Shown: positions 8,153-15,464, counted from the first letter of the stretch. The stretch: DNA of 18,402 nt from Deltaproteobacteria bacterium (GCA_015491585.1 WFVQ01000090.1:1-18402); one strand, 5' to 3'. Made by a program: numbers and translations. Notes: generated by a model not told the origin, from the letters alone.

Positions 8153-9853
8153 TTAAACCAGCAGCATCTCGGTGGTGGCCTTGCCTGCGGGGACCATTGG
8201 AAAGACCCCCTCCTCCTTGGCTATGGCGAACTCCATGATGACCAGCCCCGGCGTCTCCAGCCCCTCCTTGAGCACCGACTCCACCTCTTCGGGCTTGGTG
8301 GCCCTGAAGCCCTTGGCGCCGTATGCCTCCGCAATCTTCACGAAGTCAGGGGTCACCTGGAAACTGGTGGCCACGTACCGCCGGTCGTAGAAGAGCTCCT
8401 GCCACTGCCTCACCATTCCCAGGAACTGGTTGTTGAGAATCACGATCTTCACCGGAAGCCGCTGTTCCATGGCAGTGGCCATCTCCTGGATGTTCATCTG
8501 GATACTGCCATCCCCGGCGATGTCCACCACGAGCTTGTCGGGAAAGGCCATCTGCGCGCCTATGGCGGCCGGAAAGCCGTAACCCATAGTGCCCAGGCCA
8601 CCGGACGACAGCAACGTCCTGGGCTCGTCGAACTTGTAGAACTGCGCGGCCCACATCTGGTTCTGGCCCACCTCCGTGGTGATGATGGCCTTGCCCTTGG
8701 TGAGCTCGTACAGCTTCTCAATGACGTACTGCGGCTTGATAACCCCCTCCTCGGTCTTGTAGGAGAGGGGATGGCGCTCATTCCATGCCTTGAGCTGCTC
8801 AAGCCAGGGTTCATGCTTCTCCTTCCAGATTTCGCTGGGGCGGCCGTCTTCCTCTATTGCTGCAATGAGCATCTTGAGGGCCTTGCGGCAGTCCCCAACG
8901 ATGGGCACGTCCACCTTGACGTTCTTCTGGATCGAAGTGGGATCCACGTCTATGTGAATGATCTTGGCCTTCGGAGCGAAGGCGTCTATCTTACCGGTCA
9001 CGCGGTCATCGAAACGGGCACCCACAGCGATGATGAGGTCGGAGTTGGCCATAGCCATGTTGGCGCAGTAAGTGCCGTGCATGCCCAACATGCCGAGGCT
9101 GAGCTCATGGGTCCCGGGGAAGCCGCCCAGCCCCATGAGGGTCATGGTCACTGGGGACCAGATGGTCTCGGCCAGCTTTCTCAGCTCCTTGTGGGCACCT
9201 GATATAATCACGCCGCCGCCTGCATAGATGACCGGGTTCTTGGCCTGCTCTATGAGCTTGAACGCCCGCTTAATCTGCTTCTGGTGAGGGGACAGAACCG
9301 GCTTGTAGGACCGGAGATCCACCTCCTCGGGATAGTCGAACTCGGCTGTGGAATTCTGCACGTCTTTGGGCAGGTCTATGAGTACCGGGCCAGGCCTGCC
9401 GCTGCGCGCGATGTAGAAGGCCTCCTTGAGTATGCGCGGCAGGTCTTTGACGTCCTTGACGAGGTAGTTGTGTTTGGTGCACGGCCTCGTGATACCGACG
9501 ATGTCCACCTCCTGGAAGGCGTCGTTTCCAATGAGACCGGTGGGAACCTGGCCGGTGAGCACGACGATGGGTATGGAATCCATGTAGGCGGTGGCGATGC
9601 CGGTGACCGTATTGGTGGCGCCAGGGCCGGACGTGACCAGGCAGACACCCACCTTGCCACTGGCCCGCGCATAGCCGTCGGCCGCATGGGCAGCGCCCTG
9701 CTCGTGACGCACCAGGACATGCTTGATGGAACCGTCCTTCTCCAGCGCGTCGTAGATATCGATTATCGCGCCCCCTGGAAAGCCGAAGATCACCTCGACA
9801 CCCTCCCGTTTGAGGGCCTCAACCACCATCTCTTTACCCGCCATTTTCGCCAT
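8153..9853 (-). CDS. ilvB: Acetolactate synthase catalytic (large) subunit
   Basis: A thiamine-diphosphate enzyme that condenses two pyruvates to 2-acetolactate, or pyruvate and 2-oxobutyrate to acetohydroxybutyrate. It is the first common step of branched-chain amino-acid synthesis. FGFPGGAIIDIYD (23-35) precedes the catalytic Glu51 in RHEQGAAHAADGYARASG. GPGATN is at 77-82 and the FAD-region motif GARFDDRVTGK at 278-288. The ThDP/Mg motif runs from GDGS (447-450) to NN (474-475). FLGMVRQWQELFY follows, typical of acetohydroxyacid synthases rather than other ThDP enzymes. At 566 aa it is full length. The start ATG at 9853 has GAGGAGA upstream at about 7 nt. It is the first gene after a good promoter, and IlvN, encoded next, should be its partner subunit. 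Confidence 0.97.
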   Translation of the reverse strand: MAKMAGKEMVVEALKREGVEVIFGFPGGAIIDIYDALEKDGSIKHVLVRHEQGAAHAADGYARASGKVGVCLVTSGPGATNTVTGIATAYMDSIPIVVLTGQVPTGLIGNDAFQEVDIVGITRPCTKHNYLVKDVKDLPRILKEAFYIARSGRPGPVLIDLPKDVQNSTAEFDYPEEVDLRSYKPVLSPHQKQIKRAFKLIEQAKNPVIYAGGGVIISGAHKELRKLAETIWSPVTMTLMGLGGFPGTHELSLGMLGMHGTYCANMAMANSDLIIAVGARFDDRVTGKIDAFAPKAKIIHIDVDPTSIQKNVKVDVPIVGDCRKALKMLIAAIEEDGRPSEIWKEKHEPWLEQLKAWNERHPLSYKTEEGVIKPQYVIEKLYELTKGKAIITTEVGQNQMWAAQFYKFDEPRTLLSSGGLGTMGYGFPAAIGAQMAFPDKLVVDIAGDGSIQMNIQEMATAMEQRLPVKIVILNNQFLGMVRQWQELFYDRRYVATSFQVTPDFVKIAEAYGAKGFRATKPEEVESVLKEGLETPGLVIMEFAIAKEEGVFPMVPAGKATTEMLLV

Positions 9854-9901
9854 TGGTCACTCTCCTCACTACTTGAATGGAATCTCTCGTATTGCAAGCG
9901 G

Positions 9902-9943
9902 CCCTGCGGCCGTCCCCTGGCTCCTGGAAGGGGCCAAACAGGG
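9902..9943 (-). promoter_or_regulatory. GC-rich hairpin with alternative pairings in the ilvB leader
   Basis: In the leader RNA, one CCCTG (9939-9943) can pair either with a nearby CAGGG (9915-9919) or with a distal CAGGG (9902-9906). The distal pairing is reinforced by GGCC (9932-9935) with GGCC (9908-9911). The two states exclude each other, which is the layout expected of a regulatory leader, but no U-tract follows and no branched-chain-rich leader peptide is visible. It may be only a stable 5' structure. Confidence 0.3.
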
Positions 9944-9965
9944 TTGGATTCTGAGATAAACTTGA

Positions 9966-9994
9966 AAAATATTCTTAGTTGCCGGAGTTGTCAA
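9966..9994 (-). promoter_or_regulatory. Sigma70-type promoter of the ilv-leu operon
   Basis: On the minus strand a perfect -35 TTGACA (9989-9994) is followed by a 17-nt spacer and a -10 TATTTT (9966-9971). Transcription would begin near 9959, leaving a leader of about 105 nt before ilvB. The -35 lies within a small palindrome, GTTGACAAC, which might be an operator half or chance. The surrounding 9854-10108 region contains no gene. I see no comparably good promoter for the divergent clcA on the plus strand. Confidence 0.7.
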
Positions 9995-10108
9995 CAAATT
10001 ACCTCCCCTCTTTCCCGTGCAACAGCCGCACTTCCTTCCCTTTTTACTCCTTCTCTGTTAAAAGTTACAACCCTGAAACCGGATTAAAACGAGGCATATG
10101 TTCACACC

Positions 10109-11911
10109 ATGCGGTTGCGCTCCCTGATATTTCCCAGAAGGCCGGCAAGAAAGGCGGGCCAGTGGCTCTTCTATTGCGCCCTGGTAGGGGTGATCGCCGG
10201 CATCGGGGCCGTAATATTCCATTATGCGCTCCAACTGGGGCACCACTTCTTCCTCGACATGCTGGCCGGATTCAGACCGGAACACCCGGCAGGAGATCCG
10301 CCGCTCTTCCCCTCCACCTCGACGCCCTTCCGGCCCGAGGTGCTGTGGTTCATACCTGCCCTGGGAGGACTCCTTGCAGGGCTGGTGGTATGGAGATACT
10401 GCCCCGACGCCGCGGGACACGGGACCGACTCGGCCATCGAGGCCTACCACCACAAGGAGGGACGCATCCCTATTAAGGTTCCCATAGTCAAGACCATCGC
10501 CTCTGCATTCACCCTCGGAAGCGGCGGCTCCGGCGGCAGCGAGGGGCCCATCTGCCAGATCGGCGCAGGCCTCGGTTCTGCTATGGCGCGGGCATTCAAC
10601 CTCTCGCCCAGGGAGACGAGAATACTCATGGCCGCGGGCATGGGTGCCGGCATAGGAAGCATATTCAGGGCGCCACTCACCGGCGCGCTGTTTGCGGCTG
10701 AAATCCTCTACTCCGAAACCGAGTTCGAGGCAGAGGTGATAATACCGGCGGCAATCGCCTCCACCGTTGCCTACACGCTCTTCTGCAGCCTCTACGGATG
10801 GGGCTCCATATTCGAGGCCGCGGACTACAGGTTCGACAACGTGCTGGCCCTCGGCCCCTACACCGTGCTCTCAGGGGCGGTGATGGTGGCGGTGTACCTG
10901 TTCGTGAAAGTGTTCTGGGGAATCCACGACTTCTACTCCAGGCTCTCCATACCCATGTGGCTCAAGCCGGTCACCGGCGGCATCCTGACCGGCCTCATGG
11001 GACTGTTCCTCCCCCAGGTGCTCGGTTTCAGCTACGGCTTCATCCAGCAGGGGCTCGACGCCCCTCTACCTGCCACACTCTTTCTCATGGTGGCGCTTGG
11101 CAAGATCTTTGCCACAGGCTTCTCAATAGGATCCGGCGGCAGCGGCGGCGTGTTCGGCCCATCCGTTGTGATCGGAGGAGCCGTGGGCGGCGCCATCGGC
11201 ATGATCTTCCACGACCTAATACCCTCGGTGGTGCCCAGCCACGCCCCTTTCATCATCGTTGGAATGGCCGGTTTCCTGGCCGCAGGGTCCAACATCCCGG
11301 TAACCGCGGTGATAGTAGTGAGCGAGATAACCGGTTCATACCACCTCCTGCTTCCCAGCATGCTGGTGTGCAGCCTCAGCTTCTACCTCTCCAAGAGGTG
11401 GAACCTCTACAGGAGCCAGGTTCCAGACAAGATCGCCTCGCCGGCCCACAAGGGAGATTTCTTCACCGACGTGCTGGAGGATATAAAGGTAAAAGACATC
11501 TTCAACCCCACAAAGGCCATGGCAGCTATACCAGAGGACATGACCTTCTCCCAATTCTGCCGCTTCTTCAGCGCCACCGACCAGCACTACTTCCCTGTGG
11601 TGGACAAAGAAGGGCGGCTCTCCGGTATCTTTTCCATCAACGACATCCGCCACTGCCTCTTCGATGACATCCTGGGACCAGTCGTAGTCATGAAGGACAT
11701 CGCCCTCAAAGACGTCATCACAACTACTCCCTCTGAGGACATAAACACCCTGCTTAGAAAGTTCACTATCAAAAATATAGATAAAATCCCGGTGGTGGCA
11801 GACGACGACCCCACCAGGCTGCTGGGGATGATATCCAGACGGGAAGTGATAGACTTCTACAACCGCTCCCTGGACAGGATCAAGGACCAGAAAAAAGATA
11901 AGGCGCCTTGA
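10109..11911 (+). CDS. ClC-family chloride channel/transporter with C-terminal CBS pair
   Basis: A 600-aa membrane protein of the ClC family, for chloride or another anion. The membrane part (about 18-430) has GSGGSGGSEGP (137-147) with the gating Glu145, and GSGGSGGVFGP (341-351), equivalent to GIFAP in E. coli ClcA. A tyrosine in LYRSQV (Tyr434) matches the pore tyrosine. The GSGIP position reads GHGTD (103-107). The internal proton-pathway glutamate position is Ile199, next to Glu198 in FAAEIL. Two CBS domains (about 463-520 and 528-585) could bind nucleotides and gate the pore, and the tail is lysine-rich. It is the only plus-strand gene, diverging from ilvB and converging on rplQ. The only ribosome-binding candidate, GAGG, is 14 nt from the ATG, so translation may be weak or the start may be off. 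Channel versus exchanger cannot be decided. Confidence 0.93.
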   Translation: MRLRSLIFPRRPARKAGQWLFYCALVGVIAGIGAVIFHYALQLGHHFFLDMLAGFRPEHPAGDPPLFPSTSTPFRPEVLWFIPALGGLLAGLVVWRYCPDAAGHGTDSAIEAYHHKEGRIPIKVPIVKTIASAFTLGSGGSGGSEGPICQIGAGLGSAMARAFNLSPRETRILMAAGMGAGIGSIFRAPLTGALFAAEILYSETEFEAEVIIPAAIASTVAYTLFCSLYGWGSIFEAADYRFDNVLALGPYTVLSGAVMVAVYLFVKVFWGIHDFYSRLSIPMWLKPVTGGILTGLMGLFLPQVLGFSYGFIQQGLDAPLPATLFLMVALGKIFATGFSIGSGGSGGVFGPSVVIGGAVGGAIGMIFHDLIPSVVPSHAPFIIVGMAGFLAAGSNIPVTAVIVVSEITGSYHLLLPSMLVCSLSFYLSKRWNLYRSQVPDKIASPAHKGDFFTDVLEDIKVKDIFNPTKAMAAIPEDMTFSQFCRFFSATDQHYFPVVDKEGRLSGIFSINDIRHCLFDDILGPVVVMKDIALKDVITTTPSEDINTLLRKFTIKNIDKIPVVADDDPTRLLGMISRREVIDFYNRSLDRIKDQKKDKAP

Positions 11912-11921
11912 CGGCGCCTTA
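11899..11921 (+). terminator. Possible weak terminator hairpin overlapping the clcA stop
   Basis: A 9-bp perfect stem (TAAGGCGCC/GGCGCCTTA) with a 5-nt loop that contains most of the clcA TGA stop codon. No T-run follows, only a GC-rich stretch, so it lacks the canonical form of an intrinsic terminator. It may instead protect the 3' end or act together with the convergent terminator downstream. Confidence 0.4.
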
Positions 11922-11963
11922 AGCGACGACCTCACACCCCTCCCGCCATCTTATTCTGATTTT

Positions 11964-12000
11964 AAAAAAAAAGCCCTCAGAAGCCTTTGCTTCTGAGGGC
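11964..12000 (-). terminator. Intrinsic terminator of the ribosomal (alpha) operon
   Basis: A perfect 12-bp stem (11973-11984 with 11989-12000) and a 4-nt loop, followed on the minus strand by nine consecutive T residues (11964-11972). This is a textbook rho-independent terminator about 65 nt after the rplQ stop codon. On the plus strand the hairpin is not followed by T residues, so it should act mainly on minus-strand transcripts. Confidence 0.93.
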
Positions 12001-12034
12001 GATCATGGCCCGGATAGGTGCAAATTGTGAATGC

Positions 12035-12063
12035 ACAATAACTGAGGGGGCTTATTTTGTCAA
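12035..12063 (-). promoter_or_regulatory. Candidate promoter with overlapping inverted repeat between rplQ and its terminator
   Basis: On the minus strand a perfect TTGACA (12058-12063) starts 2 nt after the rplQ stop codon. A 17-nt spacer and TATTGT (12035-12040) follow. An inverted repeat ATTGTG-N4-CACAAT (12024-12039) overlaps the -10 and the expected start near 12028. Transcription from here would meet the strong terminator about 65 nt later, so it could make only a short RNA. No gene of useful size lies between. It may be a chance match in AT-rich intergenic DNA, or the repeat may act as an RNA stem. Confidence 0.4.
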
Positions 12064-12065
12064 GC

Positions 12066-12839
12066 CTATTTTTCCTCTTTTTTGTCCTTTTGCGCCTCGG
12101 CCTCCAAAGGGGCCTCAGCACTCTCTCCACCCTCTTCTGGCTGGGCCTCTTCCGGGGCCTCATCGGACTCCTCGGCGGAGCCAGCGGCTGTGGCCTCCCC
12201 CTGGGAAGCCCCTTCACCTGCGGCGGCTTCTTCGCCCCCCTCGGCCCCTTCCGCACTCTCCTCGGCGTCTCCTGCCGTCTCGGCCACAGCGGAGCCCTCC
12301 TCCGCTGCTGTTACCTCACCACCCTCTTCCACAGCCCCGGCACCGGCCTCCGCCGCCTCGTCGGGCTTAGATTCAGATGACGCATCTGCAGCAGCAGGTA
12401 CCGCCTGGGGAACCACACTCTCCACCGCCGAAGGCTCGGCCTGCCTCTTGGCCTTAGGACGCGATGCGCCTGGAGCAGCCAACTGCTCCACAGCGAATTC
12501 CACTACGGACATCTCGGCGGCATCGCCCCTCCTGGGCCCTATGCGGACTATACGGGTATATCCACCGTTGCGGTCACTGAATTTCGGAGCTATCTCCTCG
12601 AACAGTTTAGCCACCGCCCCCTTGTTCCTTATGACGCTGAGGGCCTGGCGCCTGGCGTGCAGGCTCCCGTCCTTGGCAAGGGTAACCATCTTGTCCGCAA
12701 GCCTTCTAAGCTCCTTGGCCCTGGGAACCGTGGTGACGATCCTTTCATGCTCTATCAACGAGGTGACCATGTTCCTGAACATGGCAAGCCTGTGGGGTGT
12801 CTTACGCCCTAGCTTCCTGGTTCTCCTGCGATGTCTCAT
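12066..12839 (-). CDS. rplQ: Large ribosomal subunit protein bL17 with long acidic C-terminal tail
   Basis: The first 120 or so residues are a normal bL17 (start MRHRRRTRKLGRKTPHR, then MVTSLIEHERIVTTVPRAKELR at about 24-45 and GGYTRI near 92-97), a 50S protein located near the peptide exit tunnel. After that comes a tail of about 135 residues made almost entirely of Ala, Glu, Gly and Ser, ending in KDKKEEK. Usual L17 is about 115-130 aa, so this 257-aa protein is about twice the normal size. I start at the ATG at 12839, 2 nt after the rpoA stop. An in-frame TTG at 12845 would add two residues but sits only about 3 nt from the AAGGAAGG ribosome-binding site. It is the last gene of the alpha operon, before a strong terminator. 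The function of the tail is unknown. Confidence 0.93.
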   Translation of the reverse strand: MRHRRRTRKLGRKTPHRLAMFRNMVTSLIEHERIVTTVPRAKELRRLADKMVTLAKDGSLHARRQALSVIRNKGAVAKLFEEIAPKFSDRNGGYTRIVRIGPRRGDAAEMSVVEFAVEQLAAPGASRPKAKRQAEPSAVESVVPQAVPAAADASSESKPDEAAEAGAGAVEEGGEVTAAEEGSAVAETAGDAEESAEGAEGGEEAAAGEGASQGEATAAGSAEESDEAPEEAQPEEGGESAEAPLEAEAQKDKKEEK

Positions 12840-12841
12840 TC

Positions 12842-13882
12842 TCAATCACCTTCCTTGCCTGCATCTCCCTCGCTGGACTTGGGCGGCTTCCATCCCTCCA
12901 ACTGCATACCGAGCTCCAGCCCCATGCCCTCGAGGATAGTCTTGATCTCCTTCAGGGACTTCCGGCCGAAGTTCTTGGTCTTGAGCATCTGCTGCTCGGT
13001 CCTCTGAACCAGCTCACCGATGTAGTGTATATTGGCATTCTTGAGGCAATTTGCTGAACGGACCGAGAACTCAAGCTCGTCAATCCTCTTGTTGAGATGC
13101 TCCTCTATGGCCGCCAAGCCCGATGCCGGCTTCTCGTCCTCCGGCTCGTTCTGCTCGTCGAAGTTGATAAATACCGCGAGCTGCTCCTTCAAGATTTTTG
13201 CCGCATAGGCCAGGGCATCCTCTGGAGTGGTGCTCCCGTCGGTCCAGACCTCCATGGTCAGTTTGTCATAATCTGTCATCTGGCCCACCCTGGCCTGGGA
13301 AACCACAAAGTTAACCTTTTTCACCGGCGAGAAGATGGCGTCTATCGGGATGGTGCCCACCGGGGCCTCTGGGTCCTCGTTCTGCTCGGAAGGGACGTAT
13401 CCTTTGCCCCATTTAACCACCATCTCCATCTGAAGCTCACCGTCGTCCGCGAGGGTTGCGATATGGTGGTCTGGATTAAGGACCTCCACTTCGCCCTCGG
13501 CAGCCACGATATCGGCGGCAGTGACCTCTCCAGGCCCCTTCTTCTCTATCCGCACCAGCCTATCCTTCTCGTCGAAAAGCTTTATCCTGACCCCTTTAAG
13601 GTTGAGGATTATGTCAGTGACGTCCTCAATCACCCCGGGCAGGCTGGAAAGCTCGTGCAAGGCACCCTCTATCCGTACAGACACGATTGCCGCTCCCTGC
13701 AGGGACGACAAAAGTATACGCCTGAGCGAGTTGCCCAGAGTGACGCCAAACCCCCGCTCAAGGGGTTCACACACGAACTTGCCGTAAAAGCGGGTATGGC
13801 TGTCTTCCTCTACCTCCAGCCGCTTGGGGCGGATCAGCTCCCGCCAGTTTCTGTAGATGGGTGTCTTGTCGTTTTGCGTCAT
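12842..13882 (-). CDS. rpoA: DNA-directed RNA polymerase subunit alpha
   Basis: A 346-aa alpha subunit that dimerises to seed RNA polymerase assembly and contacts upstream promoter DNA and activators. The N-terminal domain (about 1-235) has GFGVTLGNSLRRILLSSL (44-61) and LNPDHHIATL (135-144). The NPDHHIATL form is the one I associate with proteobacterial, especially deltaproteobacterial, alpha. A charged linker (about 242-254) leads to the C-terminal domain. VRSANCLKN (274-282) contains the UP-element-binding Arg275, equivalent to Arg265 in E. coli, and NFGRKSLKEIK and GMQLEGWKPP follow. It lies between rpsD (17 nt) and rplQ (2 nt), the usual alpha-operon order. A short acidic tail follows the last domain. 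Confidence 0.98.
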   Translation of the reverse strand: MTQNDKTPIYRNWRELIRPKRLEVEEDSHTRFYGKFVCEPLERGFGVTLGNSLRRILLSSLQGAAIVSVRIEGALHELSSLPGVIEDVTDIILNLKGVRIKLFDEKDRLVRIEKKGPGEVTAADIVAAEGEVEVLNPDHHIATLADDGELQMEMVVKWGKGYVPSEQNEDPEAPVGTIPIDAIFSPVKKVNFVVSQARVGQMTDYDKLTMEVWTDGSTTPEDALAYAAKILKEQLAVFINFDEQNEPEDEKPASGLAAIEEHLNKRIDELEFSVRSANCLKNANIHYIGELVQRTEQQMLKTKNFGRKSLKEIKTILEGMGLELGMQLEGWKPPKSSEGDAGKEGD

Positions 13883-13899
13883 GGCGTCACTTGCCCTCT

Positions 13900-14526
13900 T
13901 TATTTGGAGTAGAACTCGACGATGAACTGCTCGTTGATGGGCATGGTGATGTGCTCCCTCTCAGGCATGGACTTCACCACTCCACTCTTGGCGTCTGCAT
14001 CCAGCTCGAGCCACTCCGGGACACCGCGCCTGCCCACGGCCTCCAGTGCCTGGACTATAACCGGGCACTCCCGGCTCCTCTCTCTCACCTCTATCTTGTC
14101 GCCCACCTTGACAAGAAACGAGGGGATATCCACTTTCCGCCCGTTCACAAGGAAGTGGCCGTGCCGCACAAGCTGCCTGGCCTGGTTCCTGGAGTCTGCA
14201 AACCCCAGCCTGTAGACCACGTTGTCGAGACGGCGCTCCAGCAACCTGAGGAGATTGTGACCGGTCACGCCTCGCTGCCTGTCCGCCTCCACGAAATAGC
14301 GGTGGAACTGCCCCTCATTGACGCCGTAGATACGGCGAACCCTCTGCTTCTCGCGAAGACGTATGCCGTAGTCGGAAAGCTTGGTCCTCGCCCGGCCGTG
14401 CTGCCCAGGCGCGTAACTCCGGCGCTCGAACGCGCACTTCTCGGTATAACAGCGGTCGCCCTTCAAGAAGAGCTTGGTTCCCTCTCTCCTGCAATGCCGG
14501 CATCTTGGACCTGTATAGCGTGCCAA
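13900..14526 (-). CDS. rpsD: Small ribosomal subunit protein uS4, zinc-binding form, TTG start
   Basis: A 208-aa primary 16S rRNA-binding protein that nucleates 30S assembly and is often the translational repressor of its operon. The N-terminus has four cysteines (Cys9, Cys12, Cys26, Cys31) in CRHCRREG and CYTEKCAF, the C+ form expected to bind zinc. The S4 RNA-binding domain spans about 98-160, including LERRLDNVVYRLGFADSRNQARQ and VRHGHFLVNG. The start codon is TTG at 14526, placed 7 nt after a perfect GGAGG. No ATG nearby gives a better family match, and MARYTGP is the conserved N-terminus. It follows rpsK after 36 nt. I looked for an S4-binding pseudoknot around rpsM and did not see one. 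Confidence 0.97.
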   Translation of the reverse strand: MARYTGPRCRHCRREGTKLFLKGDRCYTEKCAFERRSYAPGQHGRARTKLSDYGIRLREKQRVRRIYGVNEGQFHRYFVEADRQRGVTGHNLLRLLERRLDNVVYRLGFADSRNQARQLVRHGHFLVNGRKVDIPSFLVKVGDKIEVRERSRECPVIVQALEAVGRRGVPEWLELDADAKSGVVKSMPEREHITMPINEQFIVEFYSK

Positions 14527-14562
14527 AGCCTTTCCTCCGTATGTAAAATCTGAGTTGTCCGA

Positions 14563-14949
14563 TTAGACCCGACGCCTCTTGGGCGGACGGCAACCGTTGT
14601 GGGGAAGCGGGGTGACGTCCCGAATGACCGTGACATCGAGACCCGCTGCCTGCAGCGCACGAAGCGCCGCCTCCCGGCCAGAGCCCGGTCCCTTGACATG
14701 GACCTCGACCCGGCGCATCCCGTGCTCCTGGGCCTTGCGGGCCGCGCTCTCCGCAGCCACCTGCGCGGCGAACGGGGTGCCTTTCCTCGACCCCTTGAAC
14801 CCCTGGGTTCCAGCACTGGCCCAGGAAACGGTATTCCCTTGCCTGTCGGTTATGGTGACTATGGTGTTGTTGAACGTCGCCTGTATATGTGCGACCCCTT
14901 CGGGTATATTCTTCTTCTCTCGACGGCTTCCACGCCTGGGACGGGCCAT
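14563..14949 (-). CDS. rpsK: Small ribosomal subunit protein uS11
   Basis: A 128-aa protein of the 30S platform near the mRNA exit. The core begins GVAHIQATFNNTIVTITD (about 18-35), followed by SAGTQGFKGSRKGTPFAAQ, VEVHVKGPGSGREAALRAL and the highly conserved C-terminus DVTPLPHNGCRPPKRRRV. Length matches the family. The N-terminus is rich in arginine and lysine. The ATG has GGAGG about 6 nt upstream. It lies 12 nt after rpsM, the standard alpha-operon order. Confidence 0.98.
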   Translation of the reverse strand: MARPRRGSRREKKNIPEGVAHIQATFNNTIVTITDRQGNTVSWASAGTQGFKGSRKGTPFAAQVAAESAARKAQEHGMRRVEVHVKGPGSGREAALRALQAAGLDVTVIRDVTPLPHNGCRPPKRRRV

Positions 14950-14961
14950 TTCTATCCTCCG

Positions 14962-15336
14962 CTAACTCTTTTTCTTCTTCTTTATGGCCGCACGCCTCGG
15001 CCCCTTCCTGGTGCGGGCGTTGGTGCATGTACGCTGTCCGCGCACCGGCAGCCCCTTGCGGTGACGAAGCCCGCGGTAGCAACCGAGATCCATGAGGCGC
15101 TTTATGTTCATGGAGACCTCGCGCCGCAGATCACCCTCCACCTTGTACTCGGCGTCGATGATCTTGCGAAGGGCCGTAATATCGTCGTCGGTCAGATCGT
15201 CCGATTTCTTGTTGCGGTCAATGCCCGCCTTGTCCAATATCTTCTGGGCGGTAGTGCGCCCGATCCCGTAGATATAGGTCAAGGCGATCTCCATCCTCTT
15301 GTTCTTGGGCAACTCAACACCAGCTATTCGTGCCAC
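14962..15336 (-). CDS. rpsM: Small ribosomal subunit protein uS13, GTG start
   Basis: A 124-aa protein of the 30S head that contacts tRNA and the 50S subunit. The N-terminus ARIAGVELPKNKR, the YIYGIGRTTAQKIL helix-two-turn-helix region (about 21-34), and CYRGLRHRKGLPVRGQRTCTNARTRKG in the tail are diagnostic. The frame is open upstream to 15435, but that part overlaps rpmJ in another frame and does not resemble S13. The GTG at 15336 begins exactly at the conserved N-terminus and has GGGGG about 8 nt upstream, so I use it. It starts 14 nt after rpmJ and ends with a run of five lysines and a serine. Confidence 0.97.
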   Translation of the reverse strand: MARIAGVELPKNKRMEIALTYIYGIGRTTAQKILDKAGIDRNKKSDDLTDDDITALRKIIDAEYKVEGDLRREVSMNIKRLMDLGCYRGLRHRKGLPVRGQRTCTNARTRKGPRRAAIKKKKKS

Positions 15337-15350
15337 GAAACTGACCCCCG

Positions 15351-15464
15351 TTATCCTTGACGTTGTTTGTGCTTGGGATTCTTGCAGATGACCCGCACTA
15401 TCCCTCTGCGCCGGATGATCCGGCAGTCCTTGCACCTTTTCTTCACTGACGCGCTAACCTTCAT
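15351..15464 (-). CDS. rpmJ: Large ribosomal subunit protein bL36
   Basis: A 37-aa protein read on the minus strand as MKVSASVKKRCKDC, then RIIRRRGIVRVIC, then KNPKHKQRQG. It is the C+ form with a zinc ribbon of Cys11, Cys14, Cys27 and His32, at the usual length of 37-38 aa. bL36 binds 23S rRNA late in 50S assembly. It sits between infA (18 nt upstream) and rpsM (14 nt downstream), the common position in bacteria. The zinc ligands here and in uS4 suggest that zinc is not routinely limiting for this organism. Confidence 0.97.
   Translation of the reverse strand: MKVSASVKKRCKDCRIIRRRGIVRVICKNPKHKQRQG

Noticed and set aside
9869..9937. Possible 22-codon TTG-initiated leader peptide before ilvB
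   Set aside because: It has no clear ribosome-binding site and no cluster of Leu, Val or Ile codons, so it does not fit an attenuation leader peptide.
11977..12006. Nine-codon ATG frame running into the terminator after rplQ
   Set aside because: It has no ribosome-binding site, ends inside the terminator stem and is too short to support.
12082..12939. Plus-strand Ser/Ala/Pro-rich open frame opposite rplQ and rpoA
   Set aside because: It is the mirror of the Ala/Glu-rich rplQ tail. Low-complexity GC-rich DNA leaves all frames open, and the minus-strand frame continues from a genuine bL17 core.
15337..15435. N-terminal extension of rpsM to 15435
   Set aside because: It would overlap rpmJ in a different frame and does not resemble uS13. 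The GTG at 15336 coincides with the conserved N-terminus.
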